Source: Zygnema cylindricum
Taxonomy: Eukaryota > Streptophyta > Zygnematophyceae > Zygnematales > Zygnemataceae
Direction: 5' to 3'
Assembly: GCA_037447655.1 (NCBI GenBank)
Contig: JBBHKE010000099.1
Coordinates: 252,278 to 316,277, forward strand
DNA length: 64,000 nt
The notes beneath the pieces were generated by a model. It searched no databases. It was given only the letters and a program-made list of their open reading frames with translations, and was not told where the DNA came from. A program made the position numbers and the translations under genes. This document shows, in pieces, positions 46,373 through 57,519 of the stretch. Within the stretch, counting starts at the first letter, position 1, and every line of letters starts with the position of its first letter.

Positions 46373-49300
46373 CTCCCCTTATTTTATAGTCTAATTTTAA
46401 CTTCAGTTTTAGTCCACATTCGTCTGTGCAATATTTTAATTTAGGAGAAGGCACTGGTTTTGTCATCATATCAGCCACCATTTCCTTTTCAGATTTATAT
46501 ACAAGATTCACAATCTTATTCTTAATTTTTTCCCTCACAAAAATCAATCTTATGTCTATATGCTTAGCTTTGAAATGATGTTTTGGATTACTTGCAATTG
46601 CAATGGCAGCTTGAATATCACAAAACACTTCATGCACTCCCTCCTTCATATACCCTAGTTCTTGCAATAAAGACTTGACCCACATCAATTCTTTCACAGC
46701 AGAACAAGAGGCCATGTACTCAGCCTCCATAGTAGACTGAGCCACCACGTTTTGTTGCTTACTGCTCCAACAGCAATCACCTCCCCCCACATACAACACG
46801 TACCCAGAAGTGCATCTTCTCATAGGTGCCTCCCTATAACAGGCATCACTCCAAGTAGTGATGTCAGTGTGCTCCCCTCCCAAATGCAACCATAACTCTC
46901 TAGTTCCCACCAGATATCTCATGACTCTCTTGGCTGCCTACTAATCTCTCTTCCTAAAATCATTAAGACTCCTACTGAGTACTACAACTGCTGCCGAAAT
47001 GTCCGGCCTGGTACAGTCCATAAAATAGATCAAACTTCCTACAACTTGCCTATAAGGGATACACTTCATAATCTCTCTCTCCCCTGGACTCATCTGATCG
47101 TTTAAGAACCTCACTCCTCCTTGTACACTCCCATCACTTATTTTTTTAAATTCCATGGGATTGGTACAACTGTTGGCTTTTACCATTTGGAATTTCTCAA
47201 GCATATTACCTATTGCTTCTTTCTGAGTAATCTGATAGTGTTTTTCCCCCTATCTCTTTCTATTTCGATCCCCAAAATGTATCTTGCCTCACCTAAATCC
47301 TTCATATCAAATGTGCTTCTAAGATCTTTCTTTAGCCTATTTATCTTTTCCAAAGATTTACTCAACACAAGCAGACCACCCACATACATTGCAATAAAAA
47401 TGACACCATTATCATCTTTAAACATATAGATAGAATGGTCAGAGCTGATCCGGATATATCCCAAGCCAGTGAGAAACTCATCTAGTTTCTTATTCCACTG
47501 TCGGGGAGCCTGTTTAAGTCCATACAAGGACTTTATGAGCATGCAGACTTTGCTCTCTTCCCCATTCTCCACAAATCACTCTGGTTGCCGCATGAAGATT
47601 TCTTGTCTAACTCACCATTGAGAAATGCGGTCTTAATATCCATCTAATGAATTTCCATGTCTTCCGCTGTTGGTAGACTGAGGAGAATCCTTACTGATTG
47701 GAACTAAACAATTGGAGCAAAAGTCTCCTCCAAGTCAATCCCCTCTTTTTGGGTGAACCCCTTTGCTACCAAACGAGCCTTATATCTCTCAACAGTATTA
47801 TCTGTGTTCAGTTTTAGTTTAAAAACCCATGTACAGCCAATAGAGTTTCTGTCAGGAGGATAGTCCGCTAGTTCCCAAGTATTTGCTTCCATGATAGAGG
47901 CCATCTCATCATTTATGGCTTTAATCCATCTGTCTTTCTCCGGACTGTTTACTGCCTCTGAGTATAACTGAGGCTCATCTGGGTGAGATAGCTTAGTCAC
48001 CTTGTGAGCCGCCTGTTTTTCTTGGATCCTTTTGCTGCTCCTTCTCCCCCCCTCAAACTCTGAAGTTGGGATGGAGGGAAGTATTCGATTTCTCCTTACT
48101 GTCTCATCGGCTCCCCTATCCATGGAAGTCGGTTATGGTCCCTCTTTTTTTGTTTCCTCGAATTCCATAGGAATATGTGATGTTTCTGGTGGATTTCATG
48201 TGTCTTAAATCTCCTCTGAAGCTGCAATCCCTGTTTCACTCATGTCCCTTTCAAAAGGATGGGGTCCTCCTCATTTTCAGACTCAAATCTGATTCTTATC
48301 TTTATGGTATATTTAAAAGGGTCAAATGATTTCCCTTCATCCATGACAACTAGGTGTTTAACCAGAATGATATCTCTCTTTGCTAAGTCATAGACTCTAT
48401 ATCCTTTGAAATCCTCATCATATCCTACAAAGTATCTGGGTTTCCCCTTAGCATCTAGTTTCTAGTTTTTCTTATCCGTGTCAAGACTGTAACCTTGGTT
48501 ACCGAATACTTTAAGGTGAGAGATATCTGGTTTCTTTCCCACCCATCTCTCATAATGTGTCATTCTTTTTACAGTTGAGGTAAGGACTCTATTCTTTATG
48601 TAGTTGGCACAGTTCATGGTCTCTGCCCAAAATCTCTTTCCTATTTTCTTGTCGGCCAACATACTACATGCACTATCTCTTAGTGTTTCGTTTAATCTCT
48701 TTGCTACCCCATTTTGTTCAGGGTTATATGGTACGGTTTTTTGGTGCTGAACTCCCTCATCTCTCAAGTATTTCTCAAACTGGTTAGAGGTATATTCCCC
48801 CCCATTATCACTCCTTATCCTCTTAATGGGGGTTCCATGCAACTTCTCACTCCAAGCTTTATATTCTTTGAAGTAAGTTGATGTTTCAGACTCTGTTTTT
48901 AGGAAGTAGACTTTAGAGTATCTAGACCTGTCATCGGTTATTGTCAACATAAACCTCTTTCCTCCAACGGAAGGCACTTTTGCAGGTCCCCAGATATCTG
49001 TGTGGTCTAGATCTAGTACTTTCTCACCTCTATATGTGGCGGCTTTGGGAAAGGGATGTCTGTGAGCCTTACCTTGACCACAGCCACGACAATCATTCAT
49101 CATTTCATTATCCCCAAACTGAATGCCTTCTACTACCCTAAGCTTATGCATTTCCCTCAACTTATCAAAATACACATGCCCCAATCGTTTATGCCAAATC
49201 ATAACCTTAGGAACACTAACATAGTAGGCATTATTCTTTTCATTACTCAAGTTAAGCCTAAATATTTATCGGCAAACCTTATCTGCCGTGATGTAAACTT

Positions 49301-49730
49301 CATCCCCATATTTAGCTGTAAAGACTCCCTTTCTAGTGAAGGTATCAAACTCTTTATCATCTAACACAGACGTATAGACAAGATTTTTACTCAACTGAAG
49401 AATGTAGAGTACATCTGAGAATGTGAGTATAGAAGTCTTACCCTCTACTAAGACTTTTAGATCTACTGATCCCACTAAATCTGTAATAACCACTCTCCCA
49501 TCCCAATACTTTATTTCTACAGTAGGGATTTTCCTTAGCTTAGTGAAGAGGTCCTTGTCACAACACACATGCAGGGATGCACTTGAGTCGATGATCCATC
49601 CTTCCTGTGGAGCTTCCCGAATTGCTCCAAGGGCACACTTCTATCTTCGAGGGATCTCCTTCTCCTCCAAACTCTCGTCAAGCCTGTAAAAGTTGTGAGG
49701 AGAATCTGGGATGAGGTTGTCATGGTGATT
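46373..49730 (-). pseudogene. copia element C: protease, integrase, RT, RNase H (broken)
   Basis: Largest blocks: pre-integrase/protease remains (49568-49266; the active-site word reads DSSA rather than DTGA/DSGA), integrase (49250-48462: HKRLGHVYFDKL zinc-binding start, DHTDIWGP, IRSDNGGEY, NPEQNGVAKRLNETL), RT (48123-46941: RSIGCTWVFKLKL, SLYGLKQAPRQWNKKLDEFL) and RNase H (46922-46350: WSDACYREAPMRRCTS, KHIDIRLIFVREKI). The RT catalytic motif reads YVGG instead of YVDD (about 47380), so this RT would be inactive even without the frameshifts near 47210, 47640-47700 and 48200-48460. Gag and the 5' LTR are missing; similarity ends near 49730, just before VHPO intron-like sequence. Confidence 0.9.
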
Positions 49731-49734
49731 TTTT

Positions 49735-50198
49735 TTTTTTTTCCTCAGGCGAAATCATGAAATTGTACATGTTATTTTTGGGAGACCTTTCTCTCCTTTT
49801 CTCCCTTCCCCCTCTCCCCTCTTTGCTCCCTCTTTTTCTCTCTACCCTCTCATATTCATTTTCCTTGACCCTCTATCCTTTTTCCCTTCCTCTTTCTTGT
49901 TTACTTTAACCTAATATGTATTTTTTTTTGTTCTTTTCCCTTCCTCCTTTCTCTCTTTCTTCTCCCTGCAGACCAGCATGACTCCTTCCAAATGATGCTT
50001 CTCTTCTCCCCTTTTTTCTCCCTCCCTCCCTCCCTCCCTCTCTCTTTCTTCCCCCCTCACCCTCTCCCTCTCCCTCTTTTTTTTGCCCGCTCTCTCTCTC
50101 TTGTACCCTCTATTTCTTGCCCGCTCTCTCTCTCTCCCTCGTTGCCCTCTCTTTCACTCCCTATCTCTCCCTCCCCCCTCCCCTCCTTTTCTGTTCAG
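49735..50198. other. Pyrimidine-rich intron-like sequence before the VHPO pseudogene
   Basis: Long C/T runs (ccctccctccctccc; ctctctctctt) as in the VHPO introns, ending in ctgttcag at the pseudogene exon. A second acceptor-like ctccctgcag occurs at 49970, but what follows does not match any VHPO exon. Confidence 0.5.
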
Positions 50199-50795
50199 AC
50201 ACTTCCACTCACGCCGGCCACTGGTTCCAGATCGCGAGGGATGTTCTCTCTCCCTCCACCCCCCTCTTGGCCGCCGCCAAAGCCTACGCCCCGGTGGTAA
50301 TCCTCTCTCTTTCCTTCTCCTGCCCTCCAGACAAGGTGACTCCGTGCACTTCCCGGACCCCACTTTCTCTCTCCTTCTCTCCACCCCCCCCATCCCGAGT
50401 ACCCTTCGGAACATTCCATCACTGTTGCCTCTTCCGCTCTAATCCTCTCCAAGGTTTTAAAACTCGAAGATATTTTTTTAAATTTGGAAAACTCCCTCTT
50501 TTATTTTAAATCCCATTTTAGGTTTTTGGGAATCCTGAATAATTCGTAAAAGGCTAGAAACCCAAAAGAATCAAGAACTTGGAAAAGTGCTATGAAAAAA
50601 AAAAACCCAAAAGCCTAACACAAATCAAGAACAAATCCTTTTTTTAAATTTGTTTTTATCCACATTCGTAATTGGTGTGGGTAAATCGAAGAGTCTGTTT
50701 GATTTTTTGTTTGTTTTTTTTTTCTAGCGTTTTTCGGTGGTATCCATTTTAGAAAATCGACCGACGAGGGCTTCGACCTTGGAGTAATGGTAATT
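50199..50795 (+). pseudogene. VHPO pseudogene: parts of exons 6, 7 and 8 (VHPO-2P)
   Basis: The exon 6 start (50199-50296) reads THAGHWFQIARDVLSPSTP and stops after AKAYAPV; the segment with the K-x6-RP vanadate motif and most of the following intron are deleted. Exon 7 (50331 to about 50475) starts RQGDSVHFPDPTFS. The C-run at 50384-50391 has eight C where the intact genes have nine, shifting the frame before HPEYPS. The P-S-G-H site reads P-S-E-H (GAA at 50409-50411). The 3' half of exon 7 is gone. Exon 8 (50728 on) keeps GGIHFRKSTDEGFDLG but in a frame shifted by one base relative to VF. Residues are closer to VHPO-3 than to VHPO-1. Not translatable into an active enzyme. Confidence 0.88.
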
Positions 50796-51326
50796 TTTGT
50801 CCTTTTCTGTCAATTTTTTGTCCTTGATCATTTTTTCTGTCTTTGAGTTAGTTGTTTGTCCTTCTGTTGACCGTATCTTTATGGGAGGACAGTTTTTTGT
50901 TCTAAAATTCTTAATATAACCTTCTTTGTGATGTGACGTGACATCATTCATATTTTTTTTGGCAGTGTGGCCGGAGAAAATTTACCTTTCATTTATTTAT
51001 TTTAATTATCTTCTGTTTTTTTTTTTTTCTGAGGTTCTGTCTTTTGTATTTAGGGGTTAAAATGATCGACTCTCTCCAAAATTTTCGATAATAATTTGAG
51101 TTGTGATGAATTAATTTTTTTAGACAAATTACTTTTAGATAAATTGTTTTCATGAATTTTAGAGAGGGTAGGGAAATTTAGAACCTCCCTCTAATTTGTA
51201 GTAAATCAGAAAACAGGGGAGTGAGGAGAGGGAGAGGGAGGTAGTGGAGGATAGAGGTGGAGGGACAAAAAAAAAAGAAAATGGTCTCTAATTTAGGTTT
51301 TAGGTTCTTTTTTTGTAGGTGTATGT

Positions 51327-51370
<44 letters not shown>

Positions 51371-51406
51371 TTATATTATATTATATATAATATATATTAT
51401 ATATAA

Positions 51407-51459
<53 letters not shown>

Positions 51460-51755
51460 TATAAATATATAAATTATATATAATATATATATCTATATTA
51501 TATGTATATACATATATAGATATATTTGTATATACATGTATATATTATATATATATAATGTTTTGAATGCATAAAATCTGGTGAATACGGAAATGGGTTT
51601 TTACGAAAACTTAGTTGACCCTCAAATTTCTCCCACGCCTTATTAGTTGTTGTTAGGATCTCCTTATCCTTCTCCTTCTCCTTTTCCTTCTCCTTTTCCT
51701 TCCTTCCCCTTTTCCTTCCTTCCCCTTCTCCTTTTACTTTTACTTTTCCTTCTTG
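50796..51755. repeat. AT microsatellite (51328-51560) and CCTTTT tract (51656-51755)
   Basis: Long (TA)n with palindromic interruptions, which can form long hairpins, then a pyrimidine tract of ctcctt/ccttttc units that directly abuts the broken end of copia element D. A small purine tract lies at 51217-51265. No gene. Confidence 0.85.
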
Positions 51756-54243
51756 AAGAGTTCGATTTTTGCGCTCGGCAATTCCATTCGACTCCGGTGA
51801 GTATGATGCCGTAAATTCTTATTGGATCCCCCATTTTTTGCAATAAGGATCAAACGCCTTAAATTCCCTGCCATTATCGGGCCGAATCGCCTTTAATTTC
51901 CGTTCACATCGTCGTTCAGCCATAACATGCCACTCTTCGAATTTTGCGGATGCATCGGATTTAATTTTGAGAAGGTATACCCATGTGAACCTTGAGTCAT
52001 AGTCCACAATTACCATTATATATTTGTTTCCTCCTAAACTCTCAGGTTTAACATCGCCACATAAATCCACATGTACCTTTTCAAGTGGGTGAGTTGACCG
52101 AAAGTCAGAGTCCTTCGTAGGATGCGGTTTTCGGATCTGACGCCCTTGACTACATCCATCTCAACCGTTGACTTTTTCTCCTGACGCCAGATCTAAGCCA
52201 CGCGTGCAACCGACTTTGATCATACGTTTCAGATTTTGTTCTAACGTATGGCACATGCGATGATGCCATAGCGTCAGATCTCCCTTCTCCCTTAATTTTG
52301 GCGATCTGACTTATGATGCCGTAATCATTACGTTTGAATTTCGGTCGCCTCCACATAAGACGACTATGAAATGCGACACATACTTCACCCTCACCGATTG
52401 TGACTCCATCATATCGTACGATTTTGATTGTCGAGTCTCCCAAAGCGTACACGCTCGCGCCAAATCTTTAGATTTGGGGTAGGGTCAAAAGATTCGCTGA
52501 GCCGCCCGGAATATAAAGCACATTTAACAGCTAGATCTCAGAGATTCGCTCAGATTCATTTGGATCTAGCGAAATCAAGTCGTACTGTTCTAACTCTACG
52601 AATAAAAATAACGTGACCACTGGCGACAGTAATAATTTTAGGTACCGTCACATCGCGCATTTTGTCGAAAAGTGTGTCGTCTGTACATTCATGATGCAAA
52701 GCGCCGGAGTCTATAATCCACTCCTTGTCGTTTTGCGTTTCGAATGACGTAGTTTCGTTAGTGACGTTTAAAGTGGAAAAGGTGATAGGACCTTCTTCCC
52801 ATTCATCATTTTCCTCGACGAAGTGTCCATGGCTGCCGAATCGGCCGCCACGTCCACCGCGTCCCCCTCTATCAAATCAGCCAGCGCCACGTCCATTAAA
52901 TTTGCCGGTGCTGCAGCCGCGATCGCCGCGGCCCGTCCAGTCTGTAACATTAGGGATATATGTACATTTCCACATGATAGTGGCATTGTTTCTCCCTCGG
53001 GCATGAGGGAGACATATAGCCCGGCCTTATTTGTGAGCTTAGTCATTCTGTTGATGTAGGAGGAGGTTGGCGGGAGTTTTCCCTTCCTTTAGTTGCTTCC
53101 ACCTTCCGATCGCCTCCTCTTACTGAGAATTTAAATCCGCGGGTTCTTGAAGGATGCGTTGAGATGTAGAAGCTTTTGGGGACCTCCGGCGATTTCTCTC
53201 GGTGGTTTTAGGATAATGCATGATAAATTCATAAGTCGGATTAGTTTGCGCCCAAAGTATTTCCTTAAAGTAAGATTGATTTTCGGGTACCGCATTGATC
53301 ATACCGATCACTTTATCCTCCTCGATAATAATCTGGCCGTTATTTGAGAGTTGCTCCACAGTAATATTGTATCGCTTGATCGCATCATCGATCGATTCGT
53401 TAGACTTTATCTTAAATTGGATAAAGTCCGTGTAAGCATATTGCCCTTTGTTTTGGAGTCCCTTCGCAAATTGGCCTTCTAGCGCCTTCCAACACTCGTG
53501 CCGTATTTTGGGTAAGATAATGATCATGCACCGATGAGGTACAAGATTGCATAAGAGCGGTGATTGCAGCAAGATTTTTCTTCTTCCAAAGGCGACGAGC
53601 CTTCGGATCGTCGATCGACATCTTTTCTTCTCTATTCACGATCTTCCAAAGGTGACGGAGGATAAGTTGTGCCTTGATATATTTCTTCCATATTTGATAG
53701 TTAGATCCGTTAAAGAGGACGATCTTCCCCGGCATGGAAGGGATCGGTAACTCGTCATCGGATTCATATTCAAGATCCGAATCGTTCTCGATCACAAACT
53801 TTCCCTTTCGGAGAGCCTCCCTCAAAATATCGTCATCCTCGACCCCTCCATCCGAAGCCACCTCAAAAGTATTCAAGATCGGATCCTCCTCCTCTACCTT
53901 AAACTTCCCCTTTCGATTGGCATTCGTGATCCGTTGATCTACAAGAGTGAGAAAGTCGTTAAACAACTCATTGAGACGATCTTCGGTCAACACCACCCCT
54001 TCTTGTTTCTCTTTCTCCTCTTTTGGAAGTGGGTTGGAGGGAGAACCCTTTTCAAAAGTCTCTCCTCCAAAGCCGAAATCTTTCACACTTTGATCTGGAG
54101 ATGAATCGGCCCGATCCGGTAGATCCGGTAGATCCGGATTAGAAGCCGCAATAGGAGAAGGTGTGGATGAGGACTTTTTCTTCTTTCCCCCTATGGCGGC
54201 AAGACTTGCCACCTTGAGATCTCTAAAAGGAGCAAACTTGCTC
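51756..54243 (-). pseudogene. copia element D: gag, protease, part of integrase (truncated)
   Basis: Gag starts at an ATG at 54212 (MASLAAIGGKKKKSSS), runs through an acidic/basic linker to the capsid-type stretch NGSNYQIWKKYIKAQLILRHLWKIV. It is broken by a frameshift near 53540 and continues in 53572-53120 (ALEGQFAKGLQ..., YAYTDFIQFKI). The zinc-knuckle region (about 53046-52770) is degenerate. Protease remains near 52740 (WIIDSGALHHECTD), then pre-integrase (52452-52150) and integrase start (52070-51756, MDLCGDVKPESLGGNKYIMVIVD, RPDNGREF; the second Asp is kept, a Ser is now Pro). The sequence stops at NGVAERKN inside the integrase, where a pyrimidine microsatellite takes over: RT, RNase H and the 3' LTR are absent. 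It is related to element A (same motifs and same TGTTAGG LTR start). Confidence 0.88.
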
Positions 54244-54252
54244 CGATACCAC
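54241..54252 (-). other. Primer-binding site of copia element D
   Basis: Minus strand TGGTATCGGAGC, one base off the common TGGTATCAGAGC complementary to initiator methionine tRNA, two bases from the LTR end ...CCTTACA. Confidence 0.85.
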
Positions 54253-54253
54253 T

Positions 54254-54681
54254 TGTAAGGATCGATTTACACAAGTATAGAAGGAAGACAGAATATAATG
54301 CGGAAGCAAGAGATAGCAAGAAGAAGACACTCCAACAAAAGACATATATTTCACCGGAAGTTTTCCCATTACAAAGATGCCTTTTCCCCCAAACGACTAA
54401 GTCCTAAAATACTCCAAGCTCCTGCCAAAGGTACTACTCTATCGCACATCGTACAATAGTACGCGCGCGAACCAATCAACACAAAGTACCAACAAAACGA
54501 AATACTGTACGCGGTACTATACGAAAGTATGAGACCGCCGTACATAAGTATAAGGTACCAAACGAAAACATACGACTACCGTATGAATCTGAAGTACTAC
54601 GCACGAAACAACACACGCAACTACTTTAATTATATTACGACGCTCAACAGAACTGAGGCGCCGTTTTCAAAGAACCTAACA
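54254..54681 (-). repeat. 5' LTR of copia element D, 428 bp
   Basis: Minus strand TGTTAGG...CCTTACA, with short imperfect terminal inverted repeats and the primer-binding site directly downstream. Contains gtacgg-type words and a late tatatg box. No partner LTR in the window. Confidence 0.85.
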
Positions 54682-55540
54682 GTATCGAATCACGGCAAGT
54701 ATTTTTCAGGATGTATTCATCTATTGTACATATGTTGTTGAACTTGAAGTCAATTTGTTAAATTCTTTGCAAAATTCCCTCAAAATTTTGCCAAAGATTT
54801 CCTAATTCAACACCGGAATAAACAAAAACTTGACATTTTTTCTCCAAATTTGTCGAAAATTTTCCTAAAATTTACCAAATTTGCCGAAATTTGCAAAAAA
54901 TTGCAAAAATGTACCAAAATAATTATCAGAACTTTACCTTCAATAAAAAAACTTAAAAACAGCTTGACCAACCTGCAAAATCCAAAAAAATAATAAAAAA
55001 TACATAAAAAGAAAAAAAGAAAAAACCGCGAACCTCTCTCTATCAACACAGAATTTTTACTCAAAGATTAAAAATATACATATATACAAAAAAGATTATC
55101 AGTTTACAGAGTATTTTAGAGATTTCTCGGTATTAAAAATAAATAAACACAAATATATATGTATATATATATATATATAAAAAAAAGGTACATTTCTCCA
55201 TAGAAATGTTATTTCATGTCCCATCTTCTTCCCCTCTCGTTCCCTCCTTCCCCTCCCTTCTCTCCTTCCCTCCCCTCCTCTCTCCCCCATCCCTGTCCCT
55301 CACTACTCACTCCCTCTCCCTTCCCTCTCCCTCTCCCTCTCTTCCTCCCCCTCCCACCAAACAGATACGAAAAGAATACTATTCACACTAAAGGACAAAC
55401 AGCACAATTCACACACCAGAAAAGACAAAATGACAAAAGGACAAAAGGACAAAGATGATGAAAAGGACAAAAAGGACAAAAAAAAGGAAAAAATCCAAGA
55501 AGGGCAAAAAGATAAACAAACAAAAAAGACGAAGAAAAAC
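54682..55540. other. AT-rich sequence, 3' flank of VHPO-3; no gene
   Basis: aaatttgccgaaatttgc-like words (54770-54910), a (TA)n run (55155-55180) and a C/T tract (55216-55350). The stretch 55430-55540 repeats aaaaggacaaa on the plus strand and gives rise to the odd C-terminal tail of VHPO-3. Confidence 0.5.
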
Positions 55541-57471
55541 TTAAAAAAAAAGGATCAAACATACTTCAAATGGACAACAGGATCCAACACTGGAAAAGGA
55601 CAAAAAGGACAATTTACAAAAAGTACAAAAATTACAGAAGGTAAAAAAAGTACAAAAATACAAAAAATACAAAAAGTACGATTTCCTCACCCTCACTCCG
55701 ATGTCAAAACCGTCTTCCGCCGATTTTCGAAAATGGACTCCTCCGAAAATCCTGACGAGTCCTCCCAAATCCATCCACACTAATTATGGACATGTGGTAA
55801 ATACACTCATAATTCATAATTCTTTGGACACTATTTATCGATATGCATAAATACACTTATCGTTTTTATCCACGCCAATTCTCGATGATAATTTTTACGT
55901 AATGTATCCACACTAATTTCGGACATGTGGATAAATACACGCAATTTTTCGACACTACACCGTGAATCGCTATTAGCGTTAAGAAACAATAAACATGTAA
56001 AAACATAATTAGTGTTATTAACTCTAATTTGGATTTTTCGCGTTTCGCAAAAAAACCTTTTACTCTAATTTATTCATGACTAATACGCGATCAATATTTT
56101 TACACTAAAATAGGTACGATTTCATTTTGCCTTTTATTCTGAGCGCAGTTTTACGTGCGTTCGCGATTATTTTAATCCGTGTTTCGTACTTTATTACTGA
56201 ACAAAGTACCATTTTGTACGGACTGACACGTTCCGTACACCACTCTATTCAAGATGGCCATAAATGGGGGTTTAAACGCTAATTAACCAGCACCTTAATT
56301 TACGTAACGAAAAACAATTAAAGTTATTAATTCTATTTTGGGCTCGAGGGTCAAAATTTGGGGGCGCCGAATTAGCGTAATAACGCTAATAGCGATTCAA
56401 GGTGCAATTATCGGGCATAAATACACTTATAATCAATTTGTGGTAAATAAACAAACACAACTTTTACCCACACCGATTACCGATGATAATTACACTTACA
56501 TTTATCCACACTAATTATGGATATGCGGATAAATACACAACATATCTGATATGTATCATAATACTAGTAATTCAGTATTTGTTTATCTACGTATTCATCC
56601 ACTAATTTCTTTATTTCTTCATTTCCTTATTTCTCTATTTCACTATTTACTTTTTGTTTGCTTATTTCTTTATTTCACGCACCGACTATCTCCGACTTCC
56701 GAAGCCGGGTCAGCGAGATTGGAAAAAACTCTCTCTGCGAATTCCCCTCCCTCGGACCCAATAGAAAAAGGGGTAATTGGGGAATAAATGTCCTTAAGTT
56801 TTAAAACCTTGGAGAGGATAAGGGCGGAGGAGGCGGCGATGAGGGAGTGGCCAGAGGGGTACTCGGGATGGGGGGGGGTGGAGAGAAGGGGAGAGAAGGA
56901 GGGGTCCGGGGGGTGGACGGAGTCGCCTTGTCTGGAGGGAGGGAGGGGAGAGGAAAAGAATGTAAAAATCAGGGAGAGGGGGAGGGAGAGGCAGAGGGCG
57001 AAGGGGAAGGGGAGGGGGACAGATGGGGAGGAGAGGGAGGGAGGAATGGAGAGAGAGTGGGAGAGCGAGAAAAAGAGAGGGAGGGAGGGATGGAGAGAGA
57101 GTGGGAGAGCGAGAAAGAGAGAGGGGTGGAGAGAGAGAAAGAGGGAGAGAGAAAGGCGGGAGAGGGAGAGAGAGAGAGAGCGAAAGAGAGAGAAGGGGTG
57201 AAGGGAGGGAGGGAGAGGGATTTCCCTAACTTGGGGTAACTAAAAGGCTAATAAGAGACAGGCGTTTTAGTGCCATGGAGGGACAATAGTGACTGCCCTC
57301 CAATAGAGTGGTCATTCCTCCATGAGAACTATAATATGCAAAATACCAAAATTAAACAGGATAAAAAGGGATTCGAGAGGAGGAGAGGATCCTGAGGATT
57401 TTGTCTTAGTAACAAAAATAATGATGATGTTAAATGGTTGCCAGGCCCCTTCTAATGATATATATCTACAC

Positions 57472-57519
<48 letters not shown>

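Noticed and set aside
49965-50198. An upstream exon of the VHPO pseudogene after the acceptor-like ctccctgcag at 49970
   Set aside because: The following translation does not match any exon of VHPO-1 or VHPO-3.
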